The notes beneath the pieces were generated by a model. It worked only from the letters and a program-made list of their open reading frames with translations, did not search any database and was not told where the DNA came from. The translations under genes were made by a program, and so were the position numbers. From the NCBI GenBank assembly GCA_016841725.1, contig JAENYP010000014.1:46830-110829 (forward strand): a DNA stretch of 64,000 nt, in the 5' to 3' direction. Each line of letters begins with the position of its first letter. The first letter of the stretch is position 1. Source of the DNA: Thermincola carboxydiphila. GTDB lineage: Bacteria > Bacillota > Thermincolia > Thermincolales > UBA2595. Of this stretch, positions 9,912-19,583 are shown piece after piece.

Positions 9912-10625
9912 ATGACAGTGCAAATCATGGGGAAACATATTGCCGCCAGATGGCTTGTTGTTCTTTTCCTTTTGGTTATCTGTCTGTGTACGGCGGGATA
10001 CTACCTGTTTCCGGCTGCCCCTGACAGTCCTCCGCGGGAAGTAATCGGTGAAGCTTTGAAAAACACTGAAAAAGCAAAACGGTATGAATATACTATCAAA
10101 ATGTCTACCACCATTGATGGCACAGAAAAGCAGGTCAGTGAGGTTGAGGGGCGGCGTGAAAGCCAGGAACGAATACACATCAGTGGCAGCATTTTTGATT
10201 CCGAAATTGAATTCTATTTGTTCGACAACAGTACATTTACCAAAGATCAGCTAACCGGTGAGTGGGTTAAGCTTACCGGAAACCAACTCAACCAGCAGGA
10301 GATTTTCATGGCAGAGCTGAACCCTCTGGCCAGCTTTACATACAGGGAATTGGAAGAAGCAGCATTTGAAGGGATAGAAGGGGAGGGCGCCGGAAAACTG
10401 CTGGTCTATTCGGCTGTTCCGGTCATTGATAACCCGTATATGGAGGTGCTCTGGAAGGATTTCAGATATAAATTCTGGCTGGAACCCCGCAGTTTTCTTG
10501 TCTATAAGGGAGAGGTCACCGCAGTCAGCAAAAACAATTCTGCTGATAAGCTGCGTCTGGTGGTTGAATTACGTAATTATAACAGTGATATCAAGATAAA
10601 GCCTCCTGAAGTTAAGAACCAATGA
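9912..10625 (+). CDS. Membrane-anchored exported protein of unknown function
   Basis: The 237-residue protein has one N-terminal hydrophobic helix (WLVVLFLLVICLCTAGYYLF) and an extracytoplasmic beta-rich domain. The pattern (YEYTIKMSTTIDGTEKQVSEVEG, then a late segment YMEVLWKDFRYKFWLEP) is reminiscent of LolA/LppX-type lipid-binding barrels of Gram-positive lipoproteins; this is a resemblance, not an identification. ATG 9912 follows GGAGG at 9902-9906. It may be controlled by the operator pair upstream. Confidence 0.6.
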   Translation: MTVQIMGKHIAARWLVVLFLLVICLCTAGYYLFPAAPDSPPREVIGEALKNTEKAKRYEYTIKMSTTIDGTEKQVSEVEGRRESQERIHISGSIFDSEIEFYLFDNSTFTKDQLTGEWVKLTGNQLNQQEIFMAELNPLASFTYRELEEAAFEGIEGEGAGKLLVYSAVPVIDNPYMEVLWKDFRYKFWLEPRSFLVYKGEVTAVSKNNSADKLRLVVELRNYNSDIKIKPPEVKNQ

Positions 10626-10747
10626 ACCGCCCCGACCGGGTGGATTTTTTTTAGTAACAGGAATATCTAAACTCTAGAGGAATTTGATGGAATGTGTCGA
10701 AATTTTATTCTATGAATTCTATTTCATGAATTATCCGGAGGTAGTAT

Positions 10748-11683
10748 ATGAAGGCTATTCAGGAACTGCTGGAAAAACTAAGGCAAAATATTCATACTGT
10801 TATTGTTGGTAAAACAGAGGTAGTGGAACTAATAATGATTTCTCTCTTGTGCCGGGGACATATGCTGTTGGAAGATGTACCGGGAATGGGCAAGACTATG
10901 CTGGTGCGAACCCTGGCCAAGTCCTTGGGGTGCGCCTTTAAGAGGATTCAGTTCACTCCTGACCTGCTGCCTTCAGATATTCTTGGTGTTTCCATATATA
11001 ATCAAAAGACTCATGAATTCGAATTCAGGCCGGGACCGGTAATGGCCCAGATAGTACTGGCAGATGAAATCAACCGTACTTCGCCGCGAACCCAGGCGAG
11101 TCTTCTGGAATGCATGGAAGAAGACCAGATTACCATTGACGGGATCGGTTATAAACTGCCCAAGCCGTTTTTAATCCTGGCAACACAGAATCCTATCGAA
11201 TATGAGGGTACATTCCCCCTGCCGGAAGCCCAGATGGACAGGTTTCTCATCAAGGCACACCTGGGCTATCCCTCATATGATGAGGAAATGGAAATCCTGG
11301 ACCGCCTGGAAAAAAGACATCCGATTGCTGACATCAAACAGGTGTTTGACCTCAGTGAGCTGATAAACCTCCAGGAAAAGGTGGCCAATGTCCATATAGA
11401 TGATTCACTTAAGGACTATATTGTCAAAATCGTACAGGTTACCAGACACCATCCTGAAGTAGCCCTGGGAGCAAGTCCCCGGGGATCTCTGGCTCTGATG
11501 AAAGCAAGCAAGGCCAAGGCCGGTCTTGCAGGACGGGAGTTTGTTATTCCAGATGATATCAAGTCCCTGGCAGGTTCTACGCTGGCTCACAGGTTAGTAC
11601 TGAAGACGGAAGCGCATCTTAAAGGGAAGAACTCTGAGGAGATCATAAATGAAGTGTTGACACAGGTTCCTTTGGATATTTAA
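10748..11683 (+). CDS. MoxR-family AAA ATPase
   Basis: The 311-residue protein has Walker A DVPGMGKT (43-50), Walker B LADEINR (about 109-115) and the MoxR-typical ATQNPIEYEGTFPLPEAQMDRF. MoxR ATPases act as chaperone-like maturation factors. It heads a three-gene set with a DUF58 protein and a transglutaminase-like membrane protein, a widely conserved operon. ATG 10748 follows CCGGAGGTA. Confidence 0.93.
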   Translation: MKAIQELLEKLRQNIHTVIVGKTEVVELIMISLLCRGHMLLEDVPGMGKTMLVRTLAKSLGCAFKRIQFTPDLLPSDILGVSIYNQKTHEFEFRPGPVMAQIVLADEINRTSPRTQASLLECMEEDQITIDGIGYKLPKPFLILATQNPIEYEGTFPLPEAQMDRFLIKAHLGYPSYDEEMEILDRLEKRHPIADIKQVFDLSELINLQEKVANVHIDDSLKDYIVKIVQVTRHHPEVALGASPRGSLALMKASKAKAGLAGREFVIPDDIKSLAGSTLAHRLVLKTEAHLKGKNSEEIINEVLTQVPLDI

Positions 11684-11742
11684 GCGGCGGTTTTTCCAGA
11701 GAGCAATTCGACAGGGTTGCTTTTTTAGGGTGGGGGTTGCAG

Positions 11743-12975
11743 ATGGATATTGGGGCAATTATAAAAGCAGTTATCTGGTTGGGGCTGGTATTCCTTTATG
11801 CCTTTGGGGCCGGGGGGAAGGTGCCCTATTTTCTTTTTTACACCAGCCTTGTTATTTTTGCTGCCGGTTTTGTATGGTCGTTCATTAATCGCAGAGTCAG
11901 TGCACATTGCTATACCGAATCCCTCAGTACACAGGTTGGTTCAAAGGTGAAATTTATACTTGAGGTTGAGAACCGTTCCGGCTGGCCTGTGCCCTGGGTT
12001 CAGTGCTGGGTGCAGATGCCCGGAACCTTCGGTTTGCCTGATAATCTGGGGTGCTATACCCTTTCCCTGAAAGCCCATGAAAAAAAGGTTCTCCATGAAG
12101 AACTTGAATGCAGGCAGCGGGGCCGGTTTGGCTGGGGGAGCATGCTGGTGCGCACCGGTGATATATTTGCTGTTTTTACCAGTTCACAGCATATGGGAGA
12201 AATGAAACAAATAGTTGTTTTGCCGGAAATATGTGACCTGGGTGATGACCTGGGGATAATTTACTCACAGGGATTGGGCATGAACCATGGTCTAACCGTC
12301 AGGAGGGGACGTTCCGGCAGTGAATTTATGGGAGTTAGGAAATATGACAGCGGTGACGGCATCTCCAGAATTCACTGGAAGGCTTCAGCCAGGTCCCAGA
12401 ACTTGATGGTAAAGGAATTCGAGGAAAATAACAATTATGGTTTTCTGATAATTCTTGATGCCGCTGAGAAACATCACCGGGGCAGGGGACCCGAATGCAG
12501 CCTGGAAAAGGCAGTAACTCTTGCTGCCTCACTGGCGGCAATGGGGTCACGAAATAGCTATGGTACTGGAATTGCTGTCTGTGGCGCTGAAATTGCCCGG
12601 GTTCCCCTAGGGTATGGCAAAGGGCACTTTAATCTGATTTTGGAAACACTGGTAGGTGTCAGGACGGAAGCAGGTCCTGATTCCTGGGATAGGTTCAGTG
12701 ACTCTGTTTTTTCGGGAAAAAGATGCGGCACATATTTGATAACAGGTTTTATTGACAGTAAACTGGGTGACAGGCTTATCGGGATGAAGAACCGGGGCTG
12801 GGAAATTGTTGTTTTCCTGCTGCAACTGGAGAGTTTCGGCGGTCAGGACATCAGGGCTGAGAACAGGCAGAAAGAAGCGCTTCGTTTGCGGGCCGGGGGA
12901 ATATCTGTGGTTATAGTGGAAAGGCAGACAGACCTGCGTTTGCTGTTTAGGGGGCTGGAGTATGGCAACTGCTAA
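11743..12975 (+). CDS. DUF58 membrane protein
   Basis: The roughly 410-residue protein has two hydrophobic helices within the first 50 residues. A DUF58 core (VWA-like fold) follows, with the signature GVRKYDSGDGISRIHWKASA around residue 200. DUF58 proteins are the usual partner of MoxR ATPases. I prefer ATG 11743 over TTG 11737 because the GGGTGGGGG ribosome site is well spaced for it. The end overlaps the next gene by 14 bases. Confidence 0.88.
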   Translation: MDIGAIIKAVIWLGLVFLYAFGAGGKVPYFLFYTSLVIFAAGFVWSFINRRVSAHCYTESLSTQVGSKVKFILEVENRSGWPVPWVQCWVQMPGTFGLPDNLGCYTLSLKAHEKKVLHEELECRQRGRFGWGSMLVRTGDIFAVFTSSQHMGEMKQIVVLPEICDLGDDLGIIYSQGLGMNHGLTVRRGRSGSEFMGVRKYDSGDGISRIHWKASARSQNLMVKEFEENNNYGFLIILDAAEKHHRGRGPECSLEKAVTLAASLAAMGSRNSYGTGIAVCGAEIARVPLGYGKGHFNLILETLVGVRTEAGPDSWDRFSDSVFSGKRCGTYLITGFIDSKLGDRLIGMKNRGWEIVVFLLQLESFGGQDIRAENRQKEALRLRAGGISVVIVERQTDLRLLFRGLEYGNC

Positions 12976-15079
12976 AGGGGTTAAAGGAACTGCGCTGCTG
13001 CCGGTACTGGTTTTTGGTTACCTGGAGACTTTACGCCGGGCAACTTTTCATTCCTTTGGATGGACCGGAAACGGGCAGGCTCTGACAATAGTTGTACTGA
13101 TAGTTTTGGCTTACCAGTTTACGGATTATTTTTACCCCTCAGGAGTCAGGAGGAAGGTCACCGGTACGGCGGCCATCCTGTACGCTGTTCTTGTCTGGTA
13201 TATTAACCGTTCTAATGAACCCGGGGAAATTTCCAAGGCCGGGGAGTTCTTTTTTGGTCTGCCTCATTTCGGCCTTGGCTCCATCAGTCCCGAATACTAC
13301 GGAGCCTTTTGCTTTTTCGTGGTTTCATTTTATGCACTTTTGGTGTTCCTGATGACAGGATATATTATTGAAAAAAATAACCTCACAGAGATGTTTTTTT
13401 TCGGCATCCTTCTCATGGGTGTACTTATTATTGTATCAGGGGAAAGTATCATGGGATATGTGATTTTAAATGTTTTTTTCAGTATTGGACTGAGGAGTCA
13501 GGTATACCTGCTGGAGATGGAAAGTGATTTCAGGGTGAGACGGGTCCGGGGAGCGGGGCTCAATATCCGGTCATGGAGCTGGATAAGCCTGGCAATGATT
13601 ATTCCAGTTATGCTGGCAGCATCAATGCTCCCGACCGGGAGACCCAGGATAGACCTGGCGTCCACCGGAAACAAGCTTGCCATGGAGGTGGCCGGTAAAT
13701 CTGCTGCAGTAAAACAGGCAGCGGCGGGGAGCTATGATGTATTCTGGGGGCGGCTGCAAAACTTTGACTTAAAAGGCGAGGTAGTAACCGAAAACAGGCC
13801 TGTTATGTATGTGAAATCGGAACAGCCGTTTTATTGGCGCGGTGACACCGCGGATTTCTACACCGGAAAAGGCTGGCGGAATACCCTTGTTGCCCGGAGC
13901 CTTAATGATGGCGAAATTTTCAATCCATACTCGCGTCATGTGGCTGTGGACAAGGTTGAACAGGTATTTGTCCTGGCGCCGGGAGTTACGTCACAGGTGA
14001 TTTTCAGTCCCGGGCTTCCGGCACAGGTGGAACTGCAGGAAGAAGACATCAGAATTGACACCGGGGGCAATCTATATACATCAGGTTTAAATCCCGGAGG
14101 CACATACAGGGTGGTATCATATATCCCGAAACGTGATGAAGCCCAACTGAAGCGGAGCATTGATGAATACCCCCTTGATATAAAACAGCTTTACTTACAG
14201 CTTCCCTCAGGCGTTCCGGAACGTGTCGGCAAACTGGCCGAAAAACTGACTGCCCATGTCCGGAACCCTTATGATAAGGCGGTCATAATCGAAGATTACC
14301 TTTCCTCAAAGTATGCCTATGACCTTTCAGTAAGGCCGGCATCCGCTTCCCGTGATGTAACTGACTATTTTTTATTTGACCTACAGAAAGGGTATTGCAC
14401 GTATCATTCCACCGCCATGGTGGTAATGCTGAGGTCAATCGGGATTCCTGCAAGGTGGGTCAAGGGCTTTACCACTGGTGTTTTTAATCCTGAAAATGAG
14501 GTATATGAAGTAACCATGGGTGATGCCCATGCCTGGGTGGAGGTGTATTTTGCTGGTTATGGCTGGGTGCCTTTTGAGCCGACTCCGTCCTTTGCCCTTA
14601 CAGGGGCTGGTATTGCAGCCAATGATGCCCTCGCGGGTGCAGAAACCTCCGGGCATGAAACAGAATTCCAGGGGCTTTCTCCTGAGGAGATATTAAATAC
14701 CAAAAATGAAGGATTCCCCTGGGGGACGGCGTTTGTCCTGGTGATAACTATTACTGGTATTGCTGTGGTGTTTTACTTATGGCAGACCAAAAACATATTT
14801 AAAATAGGTACCGGAGACCAGATCAGGGATATATATATTGCCCTTGTGGAAATGCTGAGGCGTAAGGGATATCCCCGGAAATCCAGCCAGACGCCTCTGG
14901 AATATTTGCGTGGTTTGTCTGACCAGCTTCCTGATGACTATTACAGTATTTTTACGGTCACTAATGCATACCTTACTGACAAATATGGCAAAGGAAAGCT
15001 GGGTAGAGAAGACTTGGAAGAGGTCAGGTCTGTTTGGCGGGCACTGTTAAAAAAGTGGACTGAAAAGCCCGGGGATTGA
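12962..15079 (+). CDS. Transglutaminase-like membrane protein (TgpA type)
   Basis: The 705-residue protein has several N-terminal membrane helices (about residues 10-235). An external transglutaminase-like domain carries the triad segments KGYCTYHSTAMVVMLRSIGI (Cys near 478), GDAHAWVEVYF (His) and PFEPTPSF (Asp region). One further helix near 590 is followed by a DUF4129-like C-terminal tail. It completes the MoxR-DUF58-TgpA operon and may act on cell-surface proteins; the substrate is unknown. It overlaps the DUF58 gene. Confidence 0.9.
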   Translation: MATAKGVKGTALLPVLVFGYLETLRRATFHSFGWTGNGQALTIVVLIVLAYQFTDYFYPSGVRRKVTGTAAILYAVLVWYINRSNEPGEISKAGEFFFGLPHFGLGSISPEYYGAFCFFVVSFYALLVFLMTGYIIEKNNLTEMFFFGILLMGVLIIVSGESIMGYVILNVFFSIGLRSQVYLLEMESDFRVRRVRGAGLNIRSWSWISLAMIIPVMLAASMLPTGRPRIDLASTGNKLAMEVAGKSAAVKQAAAGSYDVFWGRLQNFDLKGEVVTENRPVMYVKSEQPFYWRGDTADFYTGKGWRNTLVARSLNDGEIFNPYSRHVAVDKVEQVFVLAPGVTSQVIFSPGLPAQVELQEEDIRIDTGGNLYTSGLNPGGTYRVVSYIPKRDEAQLKRSIDEYPLDIKQLYLQLPSGVPERVGKLAEKLTAHVRNPYDKAVIIEDYLSSKYAYDLSVRPASASRDVTDYFLFDLQKGYCTYHSTAMVVMLRSIGIPARWVKGFTTGVFNPENEVYEVTMGDAHAWVEVYFAGYGWVPFEPTPSFALTGAGIAANDALAGAETSGHETEFQGLSPEEILNTKNEGFPWGTAFVLVITITGIAVVFYLWQTKNIFKIGTGDQIRDIYIALVEMLRRKGYPRKSSQTPLEYLRGLSDQLPDDYYSIFTVTNAYLTDKYGKGKLGREDLEEVRSVWRALLKKWTEKPGD

Positions 15080-15105
15080 CAATCGGTCAGTTCCTCTGCT
15101 ATGCT
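15076..15105 (+). promoter_or_regulatory. Promoter for hpt-guaA
   Basis: TTGACA (15076-15081) and TATGCT (15100-15105) are 18 bases apart. The -35 overlaps the stop codon of the transglutaminase gene, so hpt-guaA can be transcribed separately from the operon before it. Confidence 0.55.
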
Positions 15106-15146
15106 TTGATATGTAGTATTGCACAAAAAGTTTTGGAGGTAAATAG

Positions 15147-15686
15147 ATGTTAAACGATGTTGAAAAGTGTCTGATCTCCAGGGAGCAGATTGCCGAGAAG
15201 GTTGCCTTGCTTGGACATCAGATATCTGGAGATTACAGGGGTAAGGACTTGATTGTGGTGGGAATCTTAAAAGGTGCGGTAGTATTTTTATCAGACCTTA
15301 TAAGGGAGATTTCCATACCTTTGTACATCGATTTCATGGCTGTTTCCAGTTACGGTTCGTCCACCGAGTCTTCGGGGGTGGTCAGAATCCTGAATGACCT
15401 TGATATGAGCATAGAAGGAATGCATGTCCTGATAGTTGAAGATATAGTTGATACCGGACTGACTCTCAAATACCTTGTGGAAAACCTGAAGAATAGGAAA
15501 GCCGCTTCAGTTAAAGTCTGTACACTCTTGGAGAAGCCTGCCCGGAGGAAGGTCAAGGTTGACTTAGATTACAATGGGTTTGTGATTCCGGACGAATTTG
15601 CGGTTGGTTATGGCCTGGATTATAACAACAAATACCGCAGCCTGCCGGGAATTTATGTGCTAAAGAAAGAAGTTTACTCCAGTTAG
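15147..15686 (+). CDS. hpt: Hypoxanthine phosphoribosyltransferase
   Basis: The 179-residue protein has the PRPP-binding loop VLIVEDIVDTGLTL and the family's ILKGAVVFLSDLIR flexible-loop region. It converts hypoxanthine or guanine plus PRPP to IMP or GMP. It lies 45 bases before guaA, so salvage and GMP synthesis are coexpressed. TTTGGAGGT precedes ATG 15147. A diverged paralogue lies at 48515. Confidence 0.93.
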   Translation: MLNDVEKCLISREQIAEKVALLGHQISGDYRGKDLIVVGILKGAVVFLSDLIREISIPLYIDFMAVSSYGSSTESSGVVRILNDLDMSIEGMHVLIVEDIVDTGLTLKYLVENLKNRKAASVKVCTLLEKPARRKVKVDLDYNGFVIPDEFAVGYGLDYNNKYRSLPGIYVLKKEVYSS

Positions 15687-15731
15687 GGAAGCAAGAAAGA
15701 ACAAAAGATTATCGAGGGAGGATATAAAGGG

Positions 15732-17273
15732 ATGTCAAGAGATAAGGAACTGGTGCTAATCCTGGATTTCGGCGGTCAGTATACTCAGTTGATTGCCCGG
15801 CGTATCAGGGAGTGCAGGGTATATTGTGAGATAATTTCTTACCGTACCCCTGCTGCAGAAATTGCAGCAATGGGACCAAAGGGCCTCGTCCTTTCCGGGG
15901 GGCCTTCCAGTGTTTATGTGGAAAATGCCCCTGTCTGTGACCTGGAGATTTTTAACCTGGGGATACCCATTTTGGGGATTTGTTACGGGATGCAGCTTAT
16001 GGCCCAGGTCTTGGGCGGCAATGTCAGCAGGGCTGATAACCGTGAATATGGGAAGACAAAGCTGCAGGTTCTTGAAAAGAACAGCCCTCTCTTTAAGGGA
16101 CTTCCCGAAACCCTTCAGGTATGGATGAGTCATGGCGACTTTGTGGCAGCGCCGCCGCCAGGGTTTAAAGCCATAGGATGTACCGGCAGTACCCCTGTGG
16201 CAGCTCTGGGCAGTGATGAAAAGAAACTCTATGGAGTGCAGTTTCACCCGGAAGTGGTCCATACGCCGGAAGGCCAGCGGATGCTGGAATTTTACCTCTT
16301 TGATATCTGCCGTTGTTCGGGAAACTGGACAATGGAGTCTTTTATTGACCAGACGGTGAAGGAAGTCAGGGAAGCAGCAGGTGACAAGAAGGTACTCTGT
16401 GCCTTAAGCGGCGGAGTGGATTCCTCTGTGGCGGCCGCGTTGGTCCATAAGGCAATCGGGGACCAGCTTACCTGTGTTTTTGTTGACCATGGTCTGCTGA
16501 GAAAGGATGAAGCCAAACAGGTAATTGAAACATTCCGCAACCAGTTCCATATCAATCTTATCGCTGTGGATGCTTCAGAAAGGTTCCTGGACAAGCTGGA
16601 TGGGATAACTGAACCGGAACGGAAGAGAAAGATTATCGGAAACGAGTTTATCCGCGTGTTTGAGGAAGAGTCCCGCAAGCTTGGCGAAATAGATTTCCTT
16701 GTCCAGGGCACTCTGTACCCTGATGTTGTGGAAAGCGGTACAGATACTGCCGCAGTTATCAAATCACACCATAATGTGGGCGGTCTCCCTGAGGACATGG
16801 AACTGGAGCTTATCGAACCCTTGAAATGGCTGTTTAAGGATGAGGTTCGCCTGGTCGGGGAACAGCTGGGGCTGCCGGATCAAATTGTGTGGAGACAGCC
16901 ATTTCCCGGACCGGGACTGGCCATTCGGATACTGGGTGACATAACCAGAGACAAACTGGATACCCTGAGAGAAGCTGATGCCATCCTTCATGAGGAGATA
17001 ATCAAGGCAGGTCTGTACCGGGAAATCTGGCAGTTTTTTGCTGTCCTCCCCTCCATGCGTTCCGTCGGTGTCATGGGGGACGAGCGGACCTACAGCTACA
17101 CCTGTGTGCTGCGTGCGGTCACCAGCCATGACGGGATGACAGCCGACTGGGCCAGGATACCCTATGATGTGCTGGAGAATATATCATCACGGATAGTGAA
17201 TGAGATAAAGGATATCAACCGCGTGGTGTATGACATTACCTCCAAACCCCCTGCAACTATTGAGTGGGAGTAG
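15732..17273 (+). CDS. guaA: GMP synthase (glutamine-hydrolysing)
   Basis: The 513-residue protein has an N-terminal class I glutaminase domain with GICYGMQ as nucleophile elbow and [12 protein letters not shown]. The ATP-pyrophosphatase domain follows ([17 protein letters not shown] near 221), and then the C-terminal dimerisation domain ending KPPATIEWE, as in other GuaA. It aminates XMP to GMP. It follows hpt and ends before a strong terminator. Confidence 0.97.
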   Translation: MSRDKELVLILDFGGQYTQLIARRIRECRVYCEIISYRTPAAEIAAMGPKGLVLSGGPSSVYVENAPVCDLEIFNLGIPILGICYGMQLMAQVLGGNVSRADNREYGKTKLQVLEKNSPLFKGLPETLQVWMSHGDFVAAPPPGFKAIGCTGSTPVAALGSDEKKLYGVQFHPEVVHTPEGQRMLEFYLFDICRCSGNWTMESFIDQTVKEVREAAGDKKVLCALSGGVDSSVAAALVHKAIGDQLTCVFVDHGLLRKDEAKQVIETFRNQFHINLIAVDASERFLDKLDGITEPERKRKIIGNEFIRVFEEESRKLGEIDFLVQGTLYPDVVESGTDTAAVIKSHHNVGGLPEDMELELIEPLKWLFKDEVRLVGEQLGLPDQIVWRQPFPGPGLAIRILGDITRDKLDTLREADAILHEEIIKAGLYREIWQFFAVLPSMRSVGVMGDERTYSYTCVLRAVTSHDGMTADWARIPYDVLENISSRIVNEIKDINRVVYDITSKPPATIEWE

Positions 17274-17289
17274 GATGACAAATTGATAG

Positions 17290-17317
17290 GTGGACAATAG
17301 ACAGTGGACAATTGACA
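17290..17317 (+). repeat. Short tandem repeat behind guaA
   Basis: Two adjacent 14-bp units, GTGGACAATAGACA and GTGGACAATTGACA, differ at one position. No function is apparent. Confidence 0.7.
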
Positions 17318-17327
17318 ATGATAAAAC

Positions 17328-17380
17328 CGGTGGTTTAGCATTTTGGGCATTTTGCTCACTGCTAAGCCACCGTTTTTTTT
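17328..17380 (+). terminator. Terminator of hpt-guaA
   Basis: CGGTGGTTTAGCA (17328-17340) and TGCTAAGCCACCG (17360-17372) form a 13-bp stem followed by eight T. Confidence 0.9.
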
Positions 17381-17523
17381 GTTTGCCAACCTCGCTTATT
17401 CTTGCAATAAATCGGGACGAAATTGGAAGAATATATTAGAGGTTGTTTAATTGGAGGATGTTTTAAGTGAAACCGAAGAAGCTATAATCCAAATACTTTG
17501 ATAAAGATTGGGAGGTGATTGAT

Positions 17524-17979
17524 TTGAAAATCAAAGATACGATTGTTAATGCAGCTGTAGCAGGTACTATAGCAACAGCAGCACAAGAAGTATTTAGTTG
17601 GCTGATGTACTGGATGGGTGTTGCTAAAGCTACTCCTGCTCACTATGCAACTAAATTATTAATTGGCAGACCAGATGTACCACTAAACAAGATTTGGATT
17701 GGTTTTGCAGGACACTTGATAGCAGGTCTTATTTTTGGGCTGGCTCTTGTGTACCTTATGAGAAAACTTGGTAAGGATTATTACATCTTAAAAGGTATTA
17801 CCTTCGGATGTTTAGCGTGGTTAGTGAATTATGCTTTTATCCCTAATTTGACACGACAAAACCTTGGCTTAAATCCTGATACATTGACGGTATTTATCGA
17901 CCTCGTAACTTACTTGATTTGGGGTATTGTTGCATCTATTTTAATAAATAAGTACTCAGATTTAAGTCAGAAGATTTGA
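17524..17979 (+). CDS. Four-helix membrane protein, unknown
   Basis: The roughly 151-residue protein has about four hydrophobic segments. It begins with KIKDTIVNAAVAGTIATAAQEVFSWLMYWMGV. I choose TTG 17524, which GGGAGGTGA (17510-17518) serves; GTG 17515 lies inside that ribosome site. The protein at 21344 has the same layout (short start, G-x-x-A-G first helix, same length), so the two look like distant paralogues. No function is known to me. Confidence 0.6.
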   Translation: MKIKDTIVNAAVAGTIATAAQEVFSWLMYWMGVAKATPAHYATKLLIGRPDVPLNKIWIGFAGHLIAGLIFGLALVYLMRKLGKDYYILKGITFGCLAWLVNYAFIPNLTRQNLGLNPDTLTVFIDLVTYLIWGIVASILINKYSDLSQKI

Positions 17980-18013
17980 TATTCATTTTTGACTGATAAT
18001 GTAGACCGCTTTG

Positions 18014-18042
18014 TTGACATCAGAAAAACAATAGTTTAAAAT
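18014..18042 (+). promoter_or_regulatory. Promoter of the cyd leader
   Basis: TTGACA (18014-18019) and TAAAAT (18037-18042) are 17 bases apart. The first copy of a 24-bp repeat starts one base after the -10, where a repressor would block transcription. Confidence 0.65.
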
Positions 18043-18043
18043 A

Positions 18044-18200
18044 AAAGTATACCAAATGAGTGAACAAATGGGGGTGGTTTAATATGAGTATAAATCAGGC
18101 AGCGGATTACGCTTTCAGAAAATTATTCCAAATAACCTGAGGGAAAGGTGGTGGGAAGGGGATTTTTTTTAGGGTGAAAGTATACCAAAAGAGTAAACAA
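18044..18200 (+). repeat. Direct repeat pair, candidate operators before cydA
   Basis: The 24-bp sequences at 18044-18067 and 18177-18200 share 22 bases; both contain AAAGTATACCAAA followed by GAGT and AACAA. One overlaps the transcription start, the other lies just before the cydA ribosome site. They are probably regulator binding sites or the scars of a deletion. Confidence 0.7.
18084..18140 (+). pseudogene. 18-codon stub of an Rrf2-family regulator gene
   Basis: Behind GGGGGTGG an ATG opens an 18-codon frame reading MSINQAADYAFRKLFQIT, then stop. Rrf2-family regulators typically begin like this (xxINQAxDYAFRxLxxL), as the first helix of their winged-helix domain. The rest of such a gene (about 120 codons) is absent before cydA. 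It may be a deletion remnant or a leader peptide. Confidence 0.5.
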
Positions 18201-18220
18201 TATTGAATGGAGGGTTTTCT

Positions 18221-19579
18221 GTGGATGCATTGTTTCTTTCCAGATTTCAGTTTGGTCTGACAGCATTTTTTCACTTTTTTTTCCCGCCAATTTCCATTGG
18301 TCTGGCTGCGATTCTAACCATCATGGAAGGCATGTACTGGCGTACCGGTAAAGAAGTATATGACAGGATGGCCCGGTTTTGGTTTAAACTATTTACCATT
18401 ATTTTCGTTGCCGGCGTAGCCACCGGTATCACTATGGAGTTCCAGTTTGGCACCAATTGGTCCGAGTATTCCAAGTTTGTCGGTGATATCTTCGGAGCGC
18501 CCCTGGCAGCTGAAGGAGTCTTTGCCTTCTTCTTGGAGTCAACGTTTTTGGGCCTGTTGGTCTTTGGCCGGGACAGGATCGGCCGGCACATGAGGTTTGT
18601 GGCCACTTTTCTGGTGACTCTGGGGGCTACCCTTTCCGCTTTTTGGATTATTGTGGCCAACTCCTGGCAGCAAACCCCAACCGGTTATAAAATTGAAGGG
18701 GGGCGGGCGGTTTTAACTGACTTTTTTGGCGCAGTCTTTAATCCTTCGACTATTCCCAGGTATCTCCACACCGTTGATGCGGCTTATATAACCGGAGCCT
18801 TCTTTGTAATGGGCATCAGTGCTTACTTCCTGCTGAAGAAGAAAAACCTGGAGATTGCCAAACCGTCCATGAAAATCTCTGTTGTCTTTGTGCTGGCCGC
18901 CCTCTTGCTGCAAGGGATTCTGGGAGATATTCATGCCAAACAGGTTGCCCATACCCAACCGGCTAAGCTGGCTGCATTTGAAGGAGCCTGGGAAACCAGA
19001 AGCAATGCACCCCTTAACCTGATTGGTTTTCCCAATGCCGCAGCGGAGAAAACCAGCCTGGCAATAGGAATTCCCGGTCTCCTCAGTTGGCTTGCTGAAG
19101 GAGACACCGGGGCTGAAATTAAGGGACTCAAGGAATTTAAAGCAGAGGAAAGACCACCTGTAGCTCTTACTTATTGGATGTACCGGGCCATGATTTTTGG
19201 GGCAGGCTGGCTCACTCTGATGGGGTTGTGGGGCGGTTGGCTGGCTTGGCGGGGCAGGCTTTACAATCATACATTATTCCTAAAACTGACCCTGTTTTCA
19301 ATGTTCGTGCCCATGATGGTGAACATGTTCGGCTGGATGGCTGCAGAAATCGGGCGTCAGCCCTGGGCGGTCTACGGTCTGCTGAAAACAGCAGATGGCG
19401 CTTCACCGCTTCCGGCTTACCAGATACTGATGAGTATCATCCTTTTTACCCTGGTCTACAGCCTTTTGGCAGCCGGAGTGATTCACCTGATTCGTAAAGA
19501 AATAAGAACAGCCATGGGGCAGGCCGAAGCCTTCGGATCTGTAAAATCCCCGGACATGGCCTTGAATGCGGAGGTGTAA
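18221..19579 (+). CDS. cydA: Cytochrome bd ubiquinol/menaquinol oxidase subunit I
   Basis: The roughly 452-residue membrane protein starts with the family pattern LSRFQFGLTAFFHFFFPPISIGLA, which contains a haem-ligand histidine. It also shows GxxTGITMEFQFGTNW, AEGVFAFFLESTFLGL and the quinol-oxidation region. The Q-loop is short, as in Firmicutes. With CydB it reduces O2 to water at high affinity, useful for oxygen protection in an anaerobe. The GTG start at 18221 is set by GGAGGG at 18209-18214; the upstream in-frame TTG (18203) is unlikely. Confidence 0.96.
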   Translation: MDALFLSRFQFGLTAFFHFFFPPISIGLAAILTIMEGMYWRTGKEVYDRMARFWFKLFTIIFVAGVATGITMEFQFGTNWSEYSKFVGDIFGAPLAAEGVFAFFLESTFLGLLVFGRDRIGRHMRFVATFLVTLGATLSAFWIIVANSWQQTPTGYKIEGGRAVLTDFFGAVFNPSTIPRYLHTVDAAYITGAFFVMGISAYFLLKKKNLEIAKPSMKISVVFVLAALLLQGILGDIHAKQVAHTQPAKLAAFEGAWETRSNAPLNLIGFPNAAAEKTSLAIGIPGLLSWLAEGDTGAEIKGLKEFKAEERPPVALTYWMYRAMIFGAGWLTLMGLWGGWLAWRGRLYNHTLFLKLTLFSMFVPMMVNMFGWMAAEIGRQPWAVYGLLKTADGASPLPAYQILMSIILFTLVYSLLAAGVIHLIRKEIRTAMGQAEAFGSVKSPDMALNAEV

Positions 19580-19583
19580 GGTG

